From contig CM043959.1 of NCBI GenBank assembly GCA_014529385.2, positions 88,397,529-88,461,528 of the forward strand: a stretch of 64,000 nt of DNA. The letters are read 5' to 3'. Positions 11,479-27,932 of the stretch are shown in pieces. Position numbers and translations under genes: made by a program. Position 1 is the first letter of the stretch; the number at the start of each line of letters is the position of its first letter. The notes under the pieces are model-generated. The model made no database searches. It was not told where the DNA came from and saw nothing but the letters and a program-made list of their open reading frames with translations. The DNA is from Adiantum capillus-veneris (Eukaryota; Streptophyta; Polypodiopsida; Polypodiales; Pteridaceae).

Positions 11479-12690
11479 ATGTCAGAGACGGACCCAGGAC
11501 AGGGACACATGGATGTTGCTGCACTCTTGGCTGCTATCCAACAACAATTCGCAGCCCAAGCGTCACGTCAAGAGCAATTGGAAACACTACTTCATTCCTT
11601 GTCAGCAAAGGTCAAATCATTGCAGCAACCGACTTCTCCGCCAGATTCTAGTGCAGCTTCTTCAGTGAAGGGCAGAGATCATCGAATGCGAGATCAACCA
11701 GACCAAGCCAATAATCCTGAACTCCAATATCTTTTTCGCTTACTCACAGAATCTAATAAAAAGAAAGTAGACATTAAACCGCCAGAACCCTTTGATGGTT
11801 GCCGTAATAAGCGAGTCATTGACCAATGGCTGTTCAAAATGGACACGTATTTCAATAATCTTGAATTGCCGGATGACAAGAAAGTGGCCTTAGCGCTGCT
11901 AGTCTCCTTCAAGATAGCGCCTTCCTATGGTGGCAAAATTGGGTAACCTTAGGCAAACAAACATCGACGTGGGCAAAATTCAAGCGAGCGTTGTGTAAGG
12001 CGTTCGTGCCAGCTAGTGCCGATTTCCATGCACGCTCTGCTTTGCGTCACCTATGCGAGACAGGCTCAGTGGCTGCATATATATCTCAGTTCCAAAGGTT
12101 GAACTTGGAGGTAATGACATTCAGTCCCGAGGACAAATTACACTATTTTGTTGACGGATTGGAGCCCACTTTACGTGATGATGTACATAAGGCTAATCCC
12201 TCTACACTTGAAGAAGCCATCAGTTATGTGGAAAGACTAGGAGACTATCGTAGAGAAAATTTTCCGTCTGATAGAGCCGGTGATCGCCCATCTGGTCGCG
12301 GACCCCGTGCTCCTTTTCGCAACCAGCAAGAAATCTCTTATTCAGGCAGCAGACAACAAAATGGCCCTAATTCTATGCAGTCACAATCAACTGCTAGTTC
12401 TTCATCCAGGTCTAATGTTTGGAGTCCTAGAGCGCAGAACAGTAGACCTAATTTCCAAAATGATCGGTCTCTTTTCAATCGACGTCGTCGAAGCCGTCAA
12501 ACTTTTCGGCCAAATTCATATTCAGACAAACGTTCGTATGGCAATCAAGCTTCAACTTCTGCCGCTCCTCCTCAGCAGTCTACTTCACAACAGTCCAAAG
12601 ATGGATTGTGTACAATTTGTGGTTGACAACACAGATGGTACCAATGTGATAAGCGATCTCAACCGTCCAATTTGCGACGCAATGCTAATG
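11479..12690 (+). pseudogene. Y gag (capsid and nucleocapsid)
   Basis: ATG at 11479. Residues ~20-55 predict a coiled coil. The gag domain follows (KPPEPFDGCRN, RVIDQWLFKMDTYF), broken by a frame change near 11930 and resuming as LCKAFVPASADFHARSALRH and YISQFQRLNLEV. Then come an Arg/Ser/Gln-rich nucleocapsid and a zinc knuckle CTICG-stop-QHRWYQC (C-x2-C-x3-H-x4-C) with TGA at 12624. The related copy at 25583 has an intact knuckle CTICGGDHRWYQC. The start and the pol share one frame, so two compensating indels probably broke a single gag-pol frame. Confidence 0.85.
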
Positions 12691-13272
12691 CAGACACCTT
12701 TGATGTTACCTTCCACTTCTGAGCAATCTGCACCACAGCAATATAAAGGCAAGCGTGTGGTTAGTACAATCCGTGTTTCTAAGGTGGCTACATTTCTTAT
12801 GAAAAATGCCAATAATACTAAGCCTGTCCCAAACACCTTGTCTAACCAGGTCTTAAGTCTTCTTGGCTTCATACATGGCAAACCGATTAACATTTTGGTC
12901 GATAGCGGTTGTTCTAATAACTTTGTGAGCACTAGCATCGTGCATCGACTAAAATTGCCTACGGTTCAAAGTATTCAACCATATGATGTTGAATTAGCTG
13001 ATGGTTCATTTTTGACATGTAACACAATAGTTCAGCACTTGCCATTTGACGTCCAAGATTATCAAGACAGCCTTTCTTTTGAAGTAATGCTATTATCAAC
13101 TTATGATATGATTCTTGGTCAATGTTGGTTATACCAATATGATCCTCTTATCAGTTTTCGAGGACATACAATAACACTTTGCAAGGATGGTCAACTCATT
13201 ACGATGAATGGCTTATTTCAAGTACAACCAATAGCTGTTGTTTCTGCTTTGCAAGTTAAGCGGATGGTATGA
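12691..13272 (+). pseudogene. Y aspartic protease
   Basis: Pepsin-like retroviral protease that would cut gag-pol. Active-site motif LVDSGCSNNF (D-S-G-C in place of the more common D-S/T-G-A), flap region, and second conserved motif MILGQCWL near the end. In frame with RT; TGA at 13270 is in place of a sense codon, because the frame stays open on both sides. TIRVSKVATF upstream is shared with the W copy at 25735. Confidence 0.85.
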
Positions 13273-14829
13273 AAATCTGAGAACTTTATAGCACTCTTAA
13301 TGATACGTAGCATAGATGATGCTTCATTGGATACAATTCAGTCCACATCAAAACCCACTTCTGCAGCTTATCTTGAGCAACCATTCTATAAACCATACTT
13401 GGACCTCTTTCTTGATGAATTGCCGAGCACCTTACCTCCTCGTAGACCAGTGGATCATCCTATTGATTTAATTCCTGGTAGTGCTCCACCTACACGAGCT
13501 CCATATCGAGTCTCATATTCCGAATCTCAGGAAATTCAGCAACAACTCGCTGATTTGCTTGATAAAGGTCATATCCGTCCAAGTAAAAGTCCTTTTGGTT
13601 CTCCAGTTTTGTTAGTAAAGAAAAAAGATGGTTCTATGCGCTTGTGCATAGATTACCGTGCATTAAATAAGCTGACAATCAAAAATAAATTTCCTCTTCC
13701 AAGGATTGATGAACTTTTTGATCAACTTTTGGGTGCTAAGATATTTTCGAAGATTGACTTGAAGTCTGGATATCATCAAATCAGAATAAAAGCAAGTGAT
13801 GAGTATAAAATTGCATTTAGAACAAAATATGGGCATTATGAATTTTTGGTAATTCCTTTTGGACTAACCAATGCTCCTGCATCGTTTATGACATTGATAA
13901 ATGAGATTTTTGGTCCATATCTGGATAAATTCGTCATAATTTATTTGGATGACATTCTCGTTTTTAGCAAGAATATTGCAGAGCATAAAGAACATCTTCG
14001 TTTGGTGTTTTTAATATTGCGGACTAATGTGCTTTATATCAACAAGAAAAAGAGCGAATTTTTCAAGGATCGGATCGACTATCTTGGCCATGTTATATCA
14101 GCTGATGGAATAGCAGTTGACCCTCAGAAAATCAAAGTTATTGTCGAGTCGCCTCTTCCAACAACAATATCTGATGTTCGCTCATTCTTGGGTTTGGCAA
14201 ATTTCTACCATACCAAGGTTTACAAGTTTTCGGACATTGCTGCTCCTCTTTCAGAGTTGACGAAGTTTGAAAAGCTTACATGGTCCTCAGAAGCAGAAAA
14301 GTCTTTTAATGGTCTTAAACAGGCTTTGACTACTACTCGAGTCATGGCCATTGCAGATCCTCTCAAACCATTTTTAGTAATGACAGACGCGTCAGATCGT
14401 GCTTCTGGTGGAGTATTAATGCAAAATGACCGAGTTATTGCCTTTGATAGTAAAAAGTTTACTGCTATACAGATATGTTACCCAGTTTATGACAAAGAGT
14501 TCCTAGCCATTGTCCATGCCTATCGTACATGGAAACATTACCTTTTGGGAGCTGACTCTATTGTCAAAACAGATCATCAATCATTGCAGTATATTTTTAT
14601 ACAACCAGTTATGAATCCTCGTCAAGGTCGATGGGTGGAATTCTTGGCAAATTTCCACATGACTATTGAATATGTTCCAGGACTTCAGAATTCGGTAGTA
14701 GATGCACTCAGTCGAATGCCACAAGCTACGAACATGGCAATATCTATAGTTACTTTTGATATTCTAGATTGTTTCAAGAATGAATATTTAACGGATCGAG
14801 ATTTTGTTGAAGTATTTCGAGTACTTTGA
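13273..14829 (+). pseudogene. Y reverse transcriptase and RNase H
   Basis: Ty3/gypsy RT-RNase H, 509 codons from 13300. [20 protein letters not shown] at ~106-123, [12 protein letters not shown] (catalytic D153), [18 protein letters not shown] (YLDD 215-218), DYLGHVIS, and the thumb FLGLANFYH. RNase [11 protein letters not shown] (D363), VYDKEFLA (E400), KTDHQSLQ (D425), DALSR near the end. All catalytic residues are present. TGA at 14827 interrupts the tether to integrase, and the frame continues beyond it. Confidence 0.93.
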
Positions 14830-16224
14830 ACAAATACTCCCACACAAGCAGCAATGAATCTGGTTGCAGCATATACTTTAGAAGATAATCTGTTGTATTA
14901 TGAAGATTGAATTTGCGTACCACACAATTTACGCATGAGGAAGATGATTATTCAAGAACATCATGAAGTTCTTTATACAGCTCATCCTGGAATCAACAAA
15001 ACGTATAAATTATTGGCAGCTGTATTTTATTGGCCTCAAATGAAGCAAGACGTAGTGAACTTTGTTAAAGCTTGTCACTCCTGCCAAACTATGAAGGCCT
15101 CAAGACAGTTACCACAAGGATTATTAAAGCCTTTACCAATTCCAAATGAGCGCTGGGAAAGCATTAGTATGGACTTCATTACAACGTTGCCTAAATCATC
15201 AAAAGGCAATACTCAGATATTGGTGATTGTGGATCGATTTTCCAAGATGGCACATTTCATACCTTGCAGAACTATTGCTTCAACACTAGATATTGCTTCG
15301 TTATTTGTGCAACATATGTTTCGAATCCATGGACTGCCAAAATCAATAATTTCAGATCGAGATCCCAAGTTCACAGGACATTTTTGGACTTCCTTATTCA
15401 AGTCATTGGAAACGAATCTTTTATTTAGTTCAGCATATCATCCACAGACTGATGGACAAACTGAACGAGTGAATCAAACATTGGAGGAAATATTACGACA
15501 TTACATACAAACCCGCCTAAATTCTTGGGAAGAATATTTGCCTTTGGTGGAGTTTGCTTACAATAATTCTTTTCATTCAGCGATTGGAATGACTCCTTTC
15601 CAAGCAGCATTTGGACATACACCATTGATTCCCGCAAACTTTGTGATACAACATAAAGTTGCTTTAGCGGATCAGTTGGTAAATGAAATACAAGATATCC
15701 TTCTTCAGATCAAGGTAAGATTGGCACATGTTCGAGAGACTTATCAAAAGCAAGCAAATAAACACCGTCGCCATACAGAGTTTCAAGAAGGAGATTTGGT
15801 GTTACTATATGTTGTCTCGCATCGATACAAAACAGTAAAGTCTGTTTTTCCCGAGTTACGGCCTAAGTATTATGGTCCTTTCAAGATTTTGAAGAAGTAT
15901 TCTACAGTCAGTTACTGAATCGAACTTCCAATAGCATGGGGAAAGATTCATCCAACATTTCACATTTCTTGGTTAAAGAAATATATTCTAGGAGATTCAA
16001 TTATTCCAGATGTCTCATCCTATGTTCCAGATATTCAGGAAGAACACTTGATTTTAGTCCCAGAACTTATTCTTGATGTTTGACAAAAGGAGACAAGAAG
16101 GAAGATTATTACCGAGTTTCTAGTCAAGCGGATGGACCTTGAAGAGTCAGACTCTACTTGGCAAACGGATGAACAAATGCAATAATACCCTAACCTTTTA
16201 CAAGAATTTTTGATAAACGCATGA
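14830..16224 (+). pseudogene. Y integrase and chromodomain
   Basis: Same frame as RT. After stops at 14827 and 14908, the zinc-binding HHCC domain (HH..AHPG, CHSC) is followed by the D,D35E core: SMDFITTLP, IISDRDPKFTG, TDGQTERVNQ with 35 residues between the second D and the E. The C-terminal part has FQEGDLVLL and RPKYYGPFKIL, then TGA at 15916, HPTFHISWLK, TGA at 16081 and a chromodomain-like tail (EFLVKRMDLEESDSTW, YPNLLQEF) with TAA at 16183. Natural stop is TGA at 16222. The chromodomain would direct insertion to heterochromatin. Confidence 0.9.
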
Positions 16225-16252
16225 CAATTATTTAATAACAGGGTTTTATTTT

Positions 16253-16265
16253 AAATGGGAGGAAA
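16253..16265 (+). promoter_or_regulatory. Y polypurine tract
   Basis: AAATGGGAGGAAA immediately before the 3' LTR; plus-strand priming site in reverse transcription. Confidence 0.85.
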
Positions 16266-16675
16266 TGTCACGATTGTGACGTATTCTTTACCTTCTTTAC
16301 GTGATTCTCTTGCAGATACAAAGACGTATCAGATCAGAGACCCCTATTCTCGAAAGGATTCGTCTCTTCGACCAAGAGTTGCACCTGTTCGGCGAATAGC
16401 CATGCCTCTTCAGCGAATGGCTGCACCTTTACGCCGAAGGGGTACAACTCTACAACAGAGGGACACGACTATTGGCCTAGAGTCATGTCTATTGGCCTAT
16501 GGTCATGTCTTTTCATCGTGTCTTTTCAGATTCTATATAAGAACCCTCTTGTAACAGATTCGAATCAATCAAACATACATTCCTCTCTTGTGCCTTTGTC
16601 TCTAGTCTAGTTCAGTTTTCAGTTTCATCTAAGTACAATTATGAATAAACACACTTAGTAGTAGTGTTCTTCACA
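16266..16675 (+). mobile_element. Y 3' LTR
   Basis: TGTCACGATTG to TTCTTCACA, nearly the same as the 5' LTR. The following ATGCT (16676-16680) is the right target duplication. Confidence 0.92.
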
Positions 16676-16680
16676 ATGCT

Positions 16681-18748
<2,068 letters not shown>

Positions 18749-19251
18749 TCCCTCTCACTTATAAACAGTTGTCCTCAACTGTAGAGGTCCAAATGAACTG
18801 CTCGGAGAGAAATCAGAAAAATTCAAAATCTTGCTTAGTGGTGAGTGGAGCATCGGATACTTTTCCGGATGCTCCCTGTCACCCATCCGACGTGACGCTT
18901 CAGATGTACCCGTTTCTGGTGGCCTTACAGATATTCGCGTTCAGTGCTCCCGTCATTACTTTGAATGATGCACTAGGAATACTCTGTACACGGATGTCTC
19001 CAGTGAGAAAAACCCTCTCACTTAAAATTCCAATAATTCATTTAGAATTATTTTTCCTTGGTGTTCCAAGCGAGAAAACCCTTTCACTTGTAAATCCAAT
19101 AATTCATTTAGAATTATTTTTCTGTCAGATAAAGCGAATTTAGCAACTCCCTCTCACTTATAAACAGTTGTCCTCAACTGTAGAGGTCCAACTGAACTGC
19201 TCGGAGAGAAATCAGAAAAATTCAAAATCTTGCTTAGTGGTGAGTGGAGCT

Positions 19252-21006
19252 GGTCCTTTTTCAGAAGAGAACTTAAAAATTAAATTAAACAAAAATTCAA
19301 GAATTCAATACTTACCTTACCGGTTCATGTCCTTCCTCTAGTACCTCAAGGATATCCTTCACCAATCATCAAACTTACGAGCCATGTAAGAACTCGTTAT
19401 TCGCATCTTTCAACAGATCAGAAGTTTCCTCATCCGAGAATTTGTAAACTCACTTTCCCCTTCTCAAGCTCGAGAAGAATAATCCTCCTAGAAATCAATC
19501 TAGATATGTGTCCTTGTGCATAATCCTGCACTGTTAGTCGAGAGGGTATTTAACCTCTTGTGTCCAAGTCATAGAGCATTAATCTCGATGTCTTTCTTTC
19601 ACAAATAGAGGCTACGATCACCTTAAAGAAGGTTCTTGTTGCGGGCCGTCGCTCAACGTAGGTAGACGGTTCCAATCTGAAGATTGCTTGTGTACGGCGA
19701 CACGTCTTTCCAATCTTTTTCTCCTGCGAGTTATTACTACCAGCAGTGTTTTCCCGACGCGTAGTAGAGTCTCTCCATTCTGTAAACATAATTTCAAACT
19801 CGGCCCACTGAAGGGCGAACCCGCTTTAGATCCTATGTGGTTAAGGTAATTCTTACCATTTTAAAACTGTTGGCGAATTATACTCTTACGAACATAATTG
19901 TTCAAATTTATTCCAACAGTGTGTAAATGCTACTTGACCTGCTCATGCAGAAACATATACCGCAACTAAAAGTTGCTACTGTAATGGTAAAAGCACATAA
20001 CGTACTCAATGATCAACGACCATAAGAAAACCCCTTCTCCGTAGAGAAACCCAAATTTCTTCTACCGAACACACCTCAAATAGAGATTCTCGCGTCAGAA
20101 TATCCTTGCACGCAAAAAGGCGCTCAAGAGAGTAAAACAAACTCCCGTGCATTTCCTGAAAAGGCAATTGGTTTATCTCATTTCATTCAGCAGAAAAAAA
20201 ATTTGGCTGGTAGGTGACTCACCTTAGCATAGGTCTGCATCTTCGTGTGTTATCCATGTACCCAAAGGTGTACATAATTCTTAAGTTGTGTTAGAGTTTC
20301 GGTGAACCTGGGAAATTACCTTTCCTTCGTAAGATCCTTAGAGCGAAGACGCTCAACTTGACGATCCCTTTGCTCGATCTTAGAGCAAAACGCGCTCATC
20401 AAATAAACTTGGATTTCAAATGTGGAGTTCTACGAGCGTAGGCCAAGGCCGTCTCTTGCTTCTTCCCTCATAAAGAGAGTATTCCTTCACTTGTGCGAAA
20501 AGCACTACCATATCTTCCCTTACCGGGTAGGGGGTGTGGGCTTAAAGAGTACTCAAGCTTAATGAAAGCTTTTCTTTGCTTGAAAGCTCATAATCGTTCC
20601 TCCATAATTTCCTACCCGCAGTAGCAGGTAATCTGTTTGAGACTTACCGGATACCAGATCAATCATGGACCTTCCGGATGGTTAAGCAAAAGAGTTCATC
20701 GTTTAAAACAATGTTTTGACTCAACCCTACTCTCATAAACACTCAAGAGTGATCAATTCTGATTAGACATATGCATTCCTCGAGCGAAAAACAAAACGCA
20801 CTTTTTAACTTCCTCAAAGATGTAACTTTGATCAGACCTGCCCTCTCACTTGAAGTTTGAGGGTCTTCTATTCAAAAACTCAGGAGTTAGATTGAATTCC
20901 CTTACTCCAAACTTTCTCCGAATAGCAACGTATCCTTCGAGGAGAGGTAACAAAAATTCATTATTTCTGTGTTCAATGGTTCCCGTCCCACTGCGGGGAT
21001 TAGATT
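19252..21006 (-). other. X internal region 2, non-gag part
   Basis: Matches 6395-8130 with small indels. No recognisable protease, RT or integrase. Confidence 0.6.
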
Positions 21007-21730
21007 CTAAATTTCTATGTACACTGAGGTATACACTTTCAGCTTGTATTGTTGACTCCACCATCCGCTGCAAAGTATCTTGCGGATGCGTTTACAAAAT
21101 TCGGGCAAAAGTCCTTCGTTAAACTTCTTTATCGTTTCTTCCTCAAAGAGGTTCAAGAAGGGGGCCACCTTAGAAAGAGTGAACGAATACCGATTCACAT
21201 AATCCATGACTCGCTCGTGCTCCTATTGGGCAAACCGATCCCAATCTTCTGCGATGCCTTCCTCAAAGTGTAGAGGAAAAAAATTTGTTCAAAAATTCAG
21301 CCTTGAATTGAATCCAAGTCTTGTTGTGAATTCCTTGCAGAGCTTTGGTATACCACCAAGTACTTGCAATCCCCCTTGAGGTGTTTGGTCACATGCCTCA
21401 CCTTCGACGCTTCTGAGAAATTGCCATTTGCAAAGGCAACTTCAAACTGTCGAATCAAAGCGGTAGCTTTTGGGACATCTTCCCTTTCATCAAAAGTATC
21501 AAACTTGATTGGAGTGTTTTGAGGTCTAAAGACCTTCTTTATATCCTTCCCGGAATGACAGGATTTCTTGGCTATGGTTTTGGATTGATGTTCATGGATA
21601 TTTTTTGGATTTTGAAGGATCTTGAGCATTCCGCTCCTTGGATTCTCTAGGTTCTTGAGCATCATGCTCTTGTTGCCTTCTTAGAGAATCCCAAGTCTTA
21701 TGTCGACTTCTTGCAGAGAGAAAAATTTTC
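21007..21730 (-). pseudogene. X gag, copy 2
   Basis: Minus-strand gag as at 8131-8789: 21665-21297 has the KFDTFDEREDVPKA and RQFEVAFANGN helices, then a frame change, then VMDYVNRYSF and ETIKKFNEGLLPEFCKR to 21007. Broken at the same place as copy 1. Confidence 0.7.
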
Positions 21731-21856
21731 CCAACTCTGCGAGCTTTTCCTGCAAGACTTAGGTTTCCGCCTGCTAACTTCTCTCTTGGCTTGTCATGGC
21801 TTCTTCCCGCATCTTCTTAGAGTCGTCCTCCTTTACAGAGAAAGAGAGGAGACCAT

Positions 21857-21868
21857 GCTCTGATACCA
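21857..21868 (-). promoter_or_regulatory. X primer binding site (tRNA-Met)
   Basis: Plus strand GCTCTGATACCA, i.e. TGGTATCAGAGC on the minus strand, one base from the LTR at 21870. It fixes the minus orientation of X. Confidence 0.88.
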
Positions 21869-21869
21869 C

Positions 21870-23925
<2,056 letters not shown>

Positions 23926-23930
23926 CTCAC

Positions 23931-24207
23931 ACAGGAGATGAAGCACAATAAGGGAAAGCCGAAGGAGAACAAGACTTCTCAAGGTACCACTCAGACTTCT
24001 CAGAACCCTCAGAACGGTAAGAACCATAAGAATGGTAAGAATGGTAACTTTTCTAACCAATCTTCCTCTAGTCTCTCAGAAAAGAACTCTCCAAATGAAT
24101 CTAAGGGTAAAGCTAACACCGCCAAAGTGGACTGGCTTGCCCCTATTTTTTTTGAAACCCATGTGAACTCACTTGCTCAATTAAAACCCCCAAATAAAAT
24201 AACTTAA
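23931..24207 (+). pseudogene. Ty3/gypsy gag of element V, second part
   Basis: Directly after the X array. In the frame that continues the gag cut at 4299 it reads QEMKHNKGKPKENK, then a Lys/Asn/Gln/Ser linker (QNGKNHKNGKNGN), as expected of a region between capsid and nucleocapsid. It stays open to a stop at 24205. No zinc knuckle follows, so V is truncated or rearranged here. Confidence 0.6.
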
Positions 24208-24540
24208 CCACAAAAAAACCCACCAGATCAAAATGAACTCCAACATTCGTGTACAGACGGCGTCACCCTCTCTTCCTCTCTCCCGCGCTGGCCTTGTGTG
24301 CACTTTGCCCCCGCGAGACTTTTTGCTATCATAGCCTGCGACGAATTCCAAACACTGTTCTCTTGGGGGAAAAAAAAACAAACACTTCGCACCCGAAGTG
24401 TTAGTTCATTTGTGATTATTACTGGATCCCAGAGGCAAAACTTGTTCCAAACATAATTTCTGCTCCTGGAGTCCCAGAAGCTGCACCTGTTCGTTATTCC
24501 CTTTGAGGTGTAACCATACCGAATTCTCAGGACGGAGGTG
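24208..24540. other. Unassigned stretch between V and W gag remnants
   Basis: No gene recognised. A/C-rich near 24190-24230; short A run at 24369. Presumably the other V edge lies here, but I could not place it. Confidence 0.4.
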
Positions 24541-25992
24541 GTCAATCTGACGATGCCCTTACTCTCATCAAAGAACAGATGGCCACACTTTCCACAAGTC
24601 TCGCATCACTACACACTCGTCTAGATCATATGTAGACGCAAAACAATTCCCGGAATCGTCCTACAACTTCTCGGACTACACATGTTGATTCAACACCTTC
24701 GTTTGAAGCTTCAGTGGACGAACCAAATGAACCAGATCCAACTGATGAGGTAGACAATCGCGAACTTTAATTACTTTAGAAAATTTTTAATGCTGCACAA
24801 AAGAAGAAGCTTGATGTTAAACTGCCTGAGCCCTATAATGGTCGCCACGATAAGCGCGTGCTGGACCAATGGCTGTTCAAAATGGAGGTCTACTTGTCCA
24901 ACACAGACTAAGTCGAAAGTAAAAAAGTTGCACTTGCTAGTTCTCTGCTCAAGGACAAAATATTTATTTGGTGGCAACGACGGGTTGTTGATGGTAAACA
25001 CACACCTTCTTGGGATAAATTCTGGCGTGCTATTTGCAAGGCGTTTGAGCCTGCCAATGCGGATTTTCATGCCCGATCCTTCTTCGCTGCTTGAGCCAAA
25101 CAGGTTCCTTGGCCACGTACATCACAGAGTTCCAAAGGCTAACTTTGGAGATAGAGACCCTTAGTCCCTCTGATAAACTTCACAGCTTTATCGACAGACT
25201 CGAACCCAACCTGTAGGACGATGTGCACAAATACAACCCTACCACCTTGAATGCTGCACTTGCTCATGTGGAGCGTCTTGGCGATAATCGGCGCCCTACA
25301 CAAAATTTTCTTCCCGGTGACAGCTCTTCAAACAGTGCTCGCTTTTCACAGAGTGATCGCAAAGAAAGCTATAGCCAAAGTCAACAGCATCAATCTCAGT
25401 CCAAACAGCAAGCAATAGAGCCTTATTCAGCTTCAAGGTTCTATTCTCAAGATTGATAATCTCAAAGTAGATCTTCTTCAAATGCTCCACTTGATCATGG
25501 TAAAGGACGTGATTTTTCTCAAGATCGGCGTTCCAATACTCAGCAAAGCTCTTCGTCAAATGCTGCTTCGACTTCAAAGAAGGATGGTTTATGTACAATT
25601 TGCGGTGGTGACCATAGATGGTATCAATGTCCAAAGAGACCAAATCCGTCTAATTTGAAAAGAAATTTCAACGCGAAACATCATCGAATTTTGAACAACT
25701 AGATTCTGCTAAGGATAAAGAAAAATCTGTGGTCAATACGATTCGTGTCTCAGAGGATACGGCTATGCTTATGAAGCATTCTCAGTGCAATTCTTCAGTT
25801 TTGGAGCCTCTCTCAAAGCAAGTTTTGAGCCTTCTTGGAACTATGAATGGTAGCTCCATCAATATTTTGGTGGACAGTGGATACTCGAATAATTTTGTCA
25901 GCACTCAGATAGTTAAGTTCAAGAACTATCCTGCATTGGATGCGAAGTGGATGGAGGAGGAGGACCTAGCAGATACTCCTCAGATTTTGTAA
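24541..25992 (+). pseudogene. W-family gag and protease remnant (Y-related)
   Basis: Multiply broken gag-pro closely related to Y. Recognisable pieces: LPEPYNGRHDKRVLDQWLFK (~24820-24885), FEPANADFHAR (~25050), LAHVERLGDNR (~25262-25290), a zinc knuckle CTICGGDHRWYQC (~25594-25635), TIRVSEDTAMLMK (25738 on) and the protease motif LVDSGYSNNFVS (~25868-25900). Stops and shifts occur throughout. It ends shortly after the protease active site; RT and integrase are missing. Confidence 0.8.
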
Positions 25993-26603
25993 CTTTACTT
26001 AAAGCATTCGGTTTAGCACAATCTACTCCAATAGAACCCCGACTTCAGCACGGGTGAGTCTAGTGCAGCGGGTTTGCACAAGAGGGGAGTTACTCCGCTC
26101 CTTTGTCAACTACCCCGATTTTGAATAGAGTCACTGATGTCTCCTTTGATTTTCAAGGATACTAAAGGGCTGAATAGTATTCTGCTGTATGACTTTATAA
26201 CTAGAAATTCGAAAATAAAATTGATTGATTTGTACTTGACTTGTTGAGTGCAAGAACTGAAAGACGAAATGACTGCAGCATTTCGGTCTCATAATCTCTA
26301 TAGACATGATTGCAATAAGGATTAGTTAATCGAGCATCCATGAGGTCCGAAATGGATCTAGATGCGATTACTAAATACGTTGCCAATTAATCATGGTCTG
26401 AGATTTGGAATGAATTTGTATGTGATTTGTCATGTGATGTCAAGTGATGTCCGATGATGTGACCGTCGTTTTGTACAAGTGCTAGATGTGTTGTGTCTAG
26501 TGCGTCAGTACTAACATTCAGTGTCTACTAAAACAATCTATGGCCTCTGGTTGTTTTGCAGGCATAATCGAGGGCGATTACAATTCTTTCAAGAGGAGGG
26601 TAT
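25993..26603. other. Non-coding 3' end of W
   Basis: No gene seen. Ends in AAGAGGAGGGTA (26590-26603), a polypurine tract just before the LTR. Confidence 0.45.
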
Positions 26604-26652
26604 GTCACAAATTGGTGACGTGGCAGGCCCCCGAACACACACACACACACAT

Positions 26653-26696
<44 letters not shown>

Positions 26697-27205
26697 TGCT
26701 GACGTGGCAGCAACCCGAAAAACGCGCCGCAAAAGACGTCGGAAAACGCGTTGACAGGTTGACGTGGCAGACAGTACGGACGTCCGCAGTTTACGTTGAC
26801 ATGCTGATGTGGCAGTGTACGGATGCCCGTCATTTGTGCTGGTTGCTTTTGGTTGGCAGTTTTTTGAGTAAAAGCTTTTGGGCTTAAGCTTTTGAGTTAT
26901 TTTTAACTAATTTTTGGGGCTCTGCTTTTGGGCATCCCTTTGTAAGAATAAATAAATCTGTTGGGCCCTCATTACTAAGAGCATCTAGACGCAGAGTCTG
27001 AGTGTGAGTTTCCGCTGACTCCCTTGTACTTTGCACACAGATTAATATAAAAAGAAATATTGAAAGGGGCGCCAGTCTTTGGGGCCAATACCTCTTGGCA
27101 TGGAACTACGCCGGGCCGTGTCGTCTTTTGTGAACTGTTTTAAAGTGAATCTCTGCTGTGTTGCGGTAGAATCTAGACTTGGGGTGTCCAAGTTTGTTTC
27201 AAGCT
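26604..27205 (+). mobile_element. W-family 3' LTR
   Basis: TGTCACAAATTGGTGACGTGG start after a purine run. The part from ~26775 matches 1490-1905. A (CA)n tract at ~26636-26693 occupies the U3 region where the other W LTR has a nested LTR and (GA)n. AATATAAAAAGAAAT near 27045. The 3' edge is near CCAAGTTTGTTT. Confidence 0.7.
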
Positions 27206-27470
27206 CCCCGTTCTTCTATATAAATCATGCTGGCAAGTGGAGTGTGGAATCTGTGTCGTCGAAAGCTCTATCTCGTGCGTGAGCTATCTCTCTCGCCCTC
27301 TCTCCTGTGCTCTATCTCCTCCTGTCTATTACTACTTTCTTATTATTTCACGTCTTGGGCCTACTACCCCTACTACATAATCCCGTATACTTCTGTTGCC
27401 TAAGCGCCATGGCGTCACACGATGCTTCTCCGCACGAGAATGGCGCGGCCAACATGCATCAACCCATGGA
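27206..27470. other. Short non-coding spacer
   Basis: No gene recognised. TATATAAAT at ~27218 and a pyrimidine-rich stretch (CTATCTCTCTCGCCC..) suggest promoter or LTR remnant. Confidence 0.3.
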
Positions 27471-27917
27471 GAAGGCGCCTCTTTCTCCTCCAGACTCCAC
27501 ACACATGCACGGACTTCGCTCGGAGGGTACTTGACACGAACACAGGGAGTGGATCTTCCGGCTACACGGACCGCCTACAGACACGCGTAGGACGAACCAC
27601 CTGACCATAGCCACCATCCGGCAGCTCCCCCGTGCTGGGGCCAACGTCCGAGGACGTAGGCGTGCACCTGTAAGACCGAGCGTCCCATACCACCCGGCCT
27701 CACCTCCTCGAGGTGACCTCGCGCACTCCTAGCCTCGTGGGCTAACCACTGGCACTCTGCCAGTGGGGGTCGATAACCGCAAATGAGGCCTTGGCCTCCC
27801 TTCTATAATAATGGCCGACCGCACTGGCCAGGTTCACACTACGTCTGTCCGTGACACTGGACGCCCATCCCGACGGCGTCTGGGCTAGATCCCCTCTCTT
27901 GTGAGCGGGACATAACA
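27471..27917 (-). mobile_element. LTR of minus-strand chromovirus
   Basis: On the minus strand it starts TGTTATGTCCCG at 27917 after the polypurine tract AAGGAGGGAAGTA (27918-27930). Blocks GTAGTGTGAACCTGGCC and GGTGGTATGGGAC are shared with the plus-strand LTR at 30899, so the two elements are related. The far edge is approximate. Confidence 0.6.
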
Positions 27918-27932
27918 TACTTCCCTCCTTAA

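Larger units (their letters stand above)
8984..16675 (+). mobile_element. Element Y: Ty3/gypsy chromovirus, full length, decayed
   Basis: Two near-identical LTRs of ~410 bp (8984-9394, 16266-16675), primer site 9396-9407, gag-pol 11479-16224, polypurine tract 16253-16265 and perfect 5-bp target duplication. Domain order gag, protease, RT, RNase H, integrase, chromodomain defines Ty3/gypsy with a chromodomain. It is inserted in the primer-site region of X. Six in-frame stops in pol make it non-functional as it stands. Confidence 0.93.

Noticed and set aside
12600-12720. Programmed frameshift between gag and protease in Y
   Set aside because: The related copy at ~25600-25730 shifts in the opposite direction, and the gag start of Y is already in the pol frame; independent indels explain it better.
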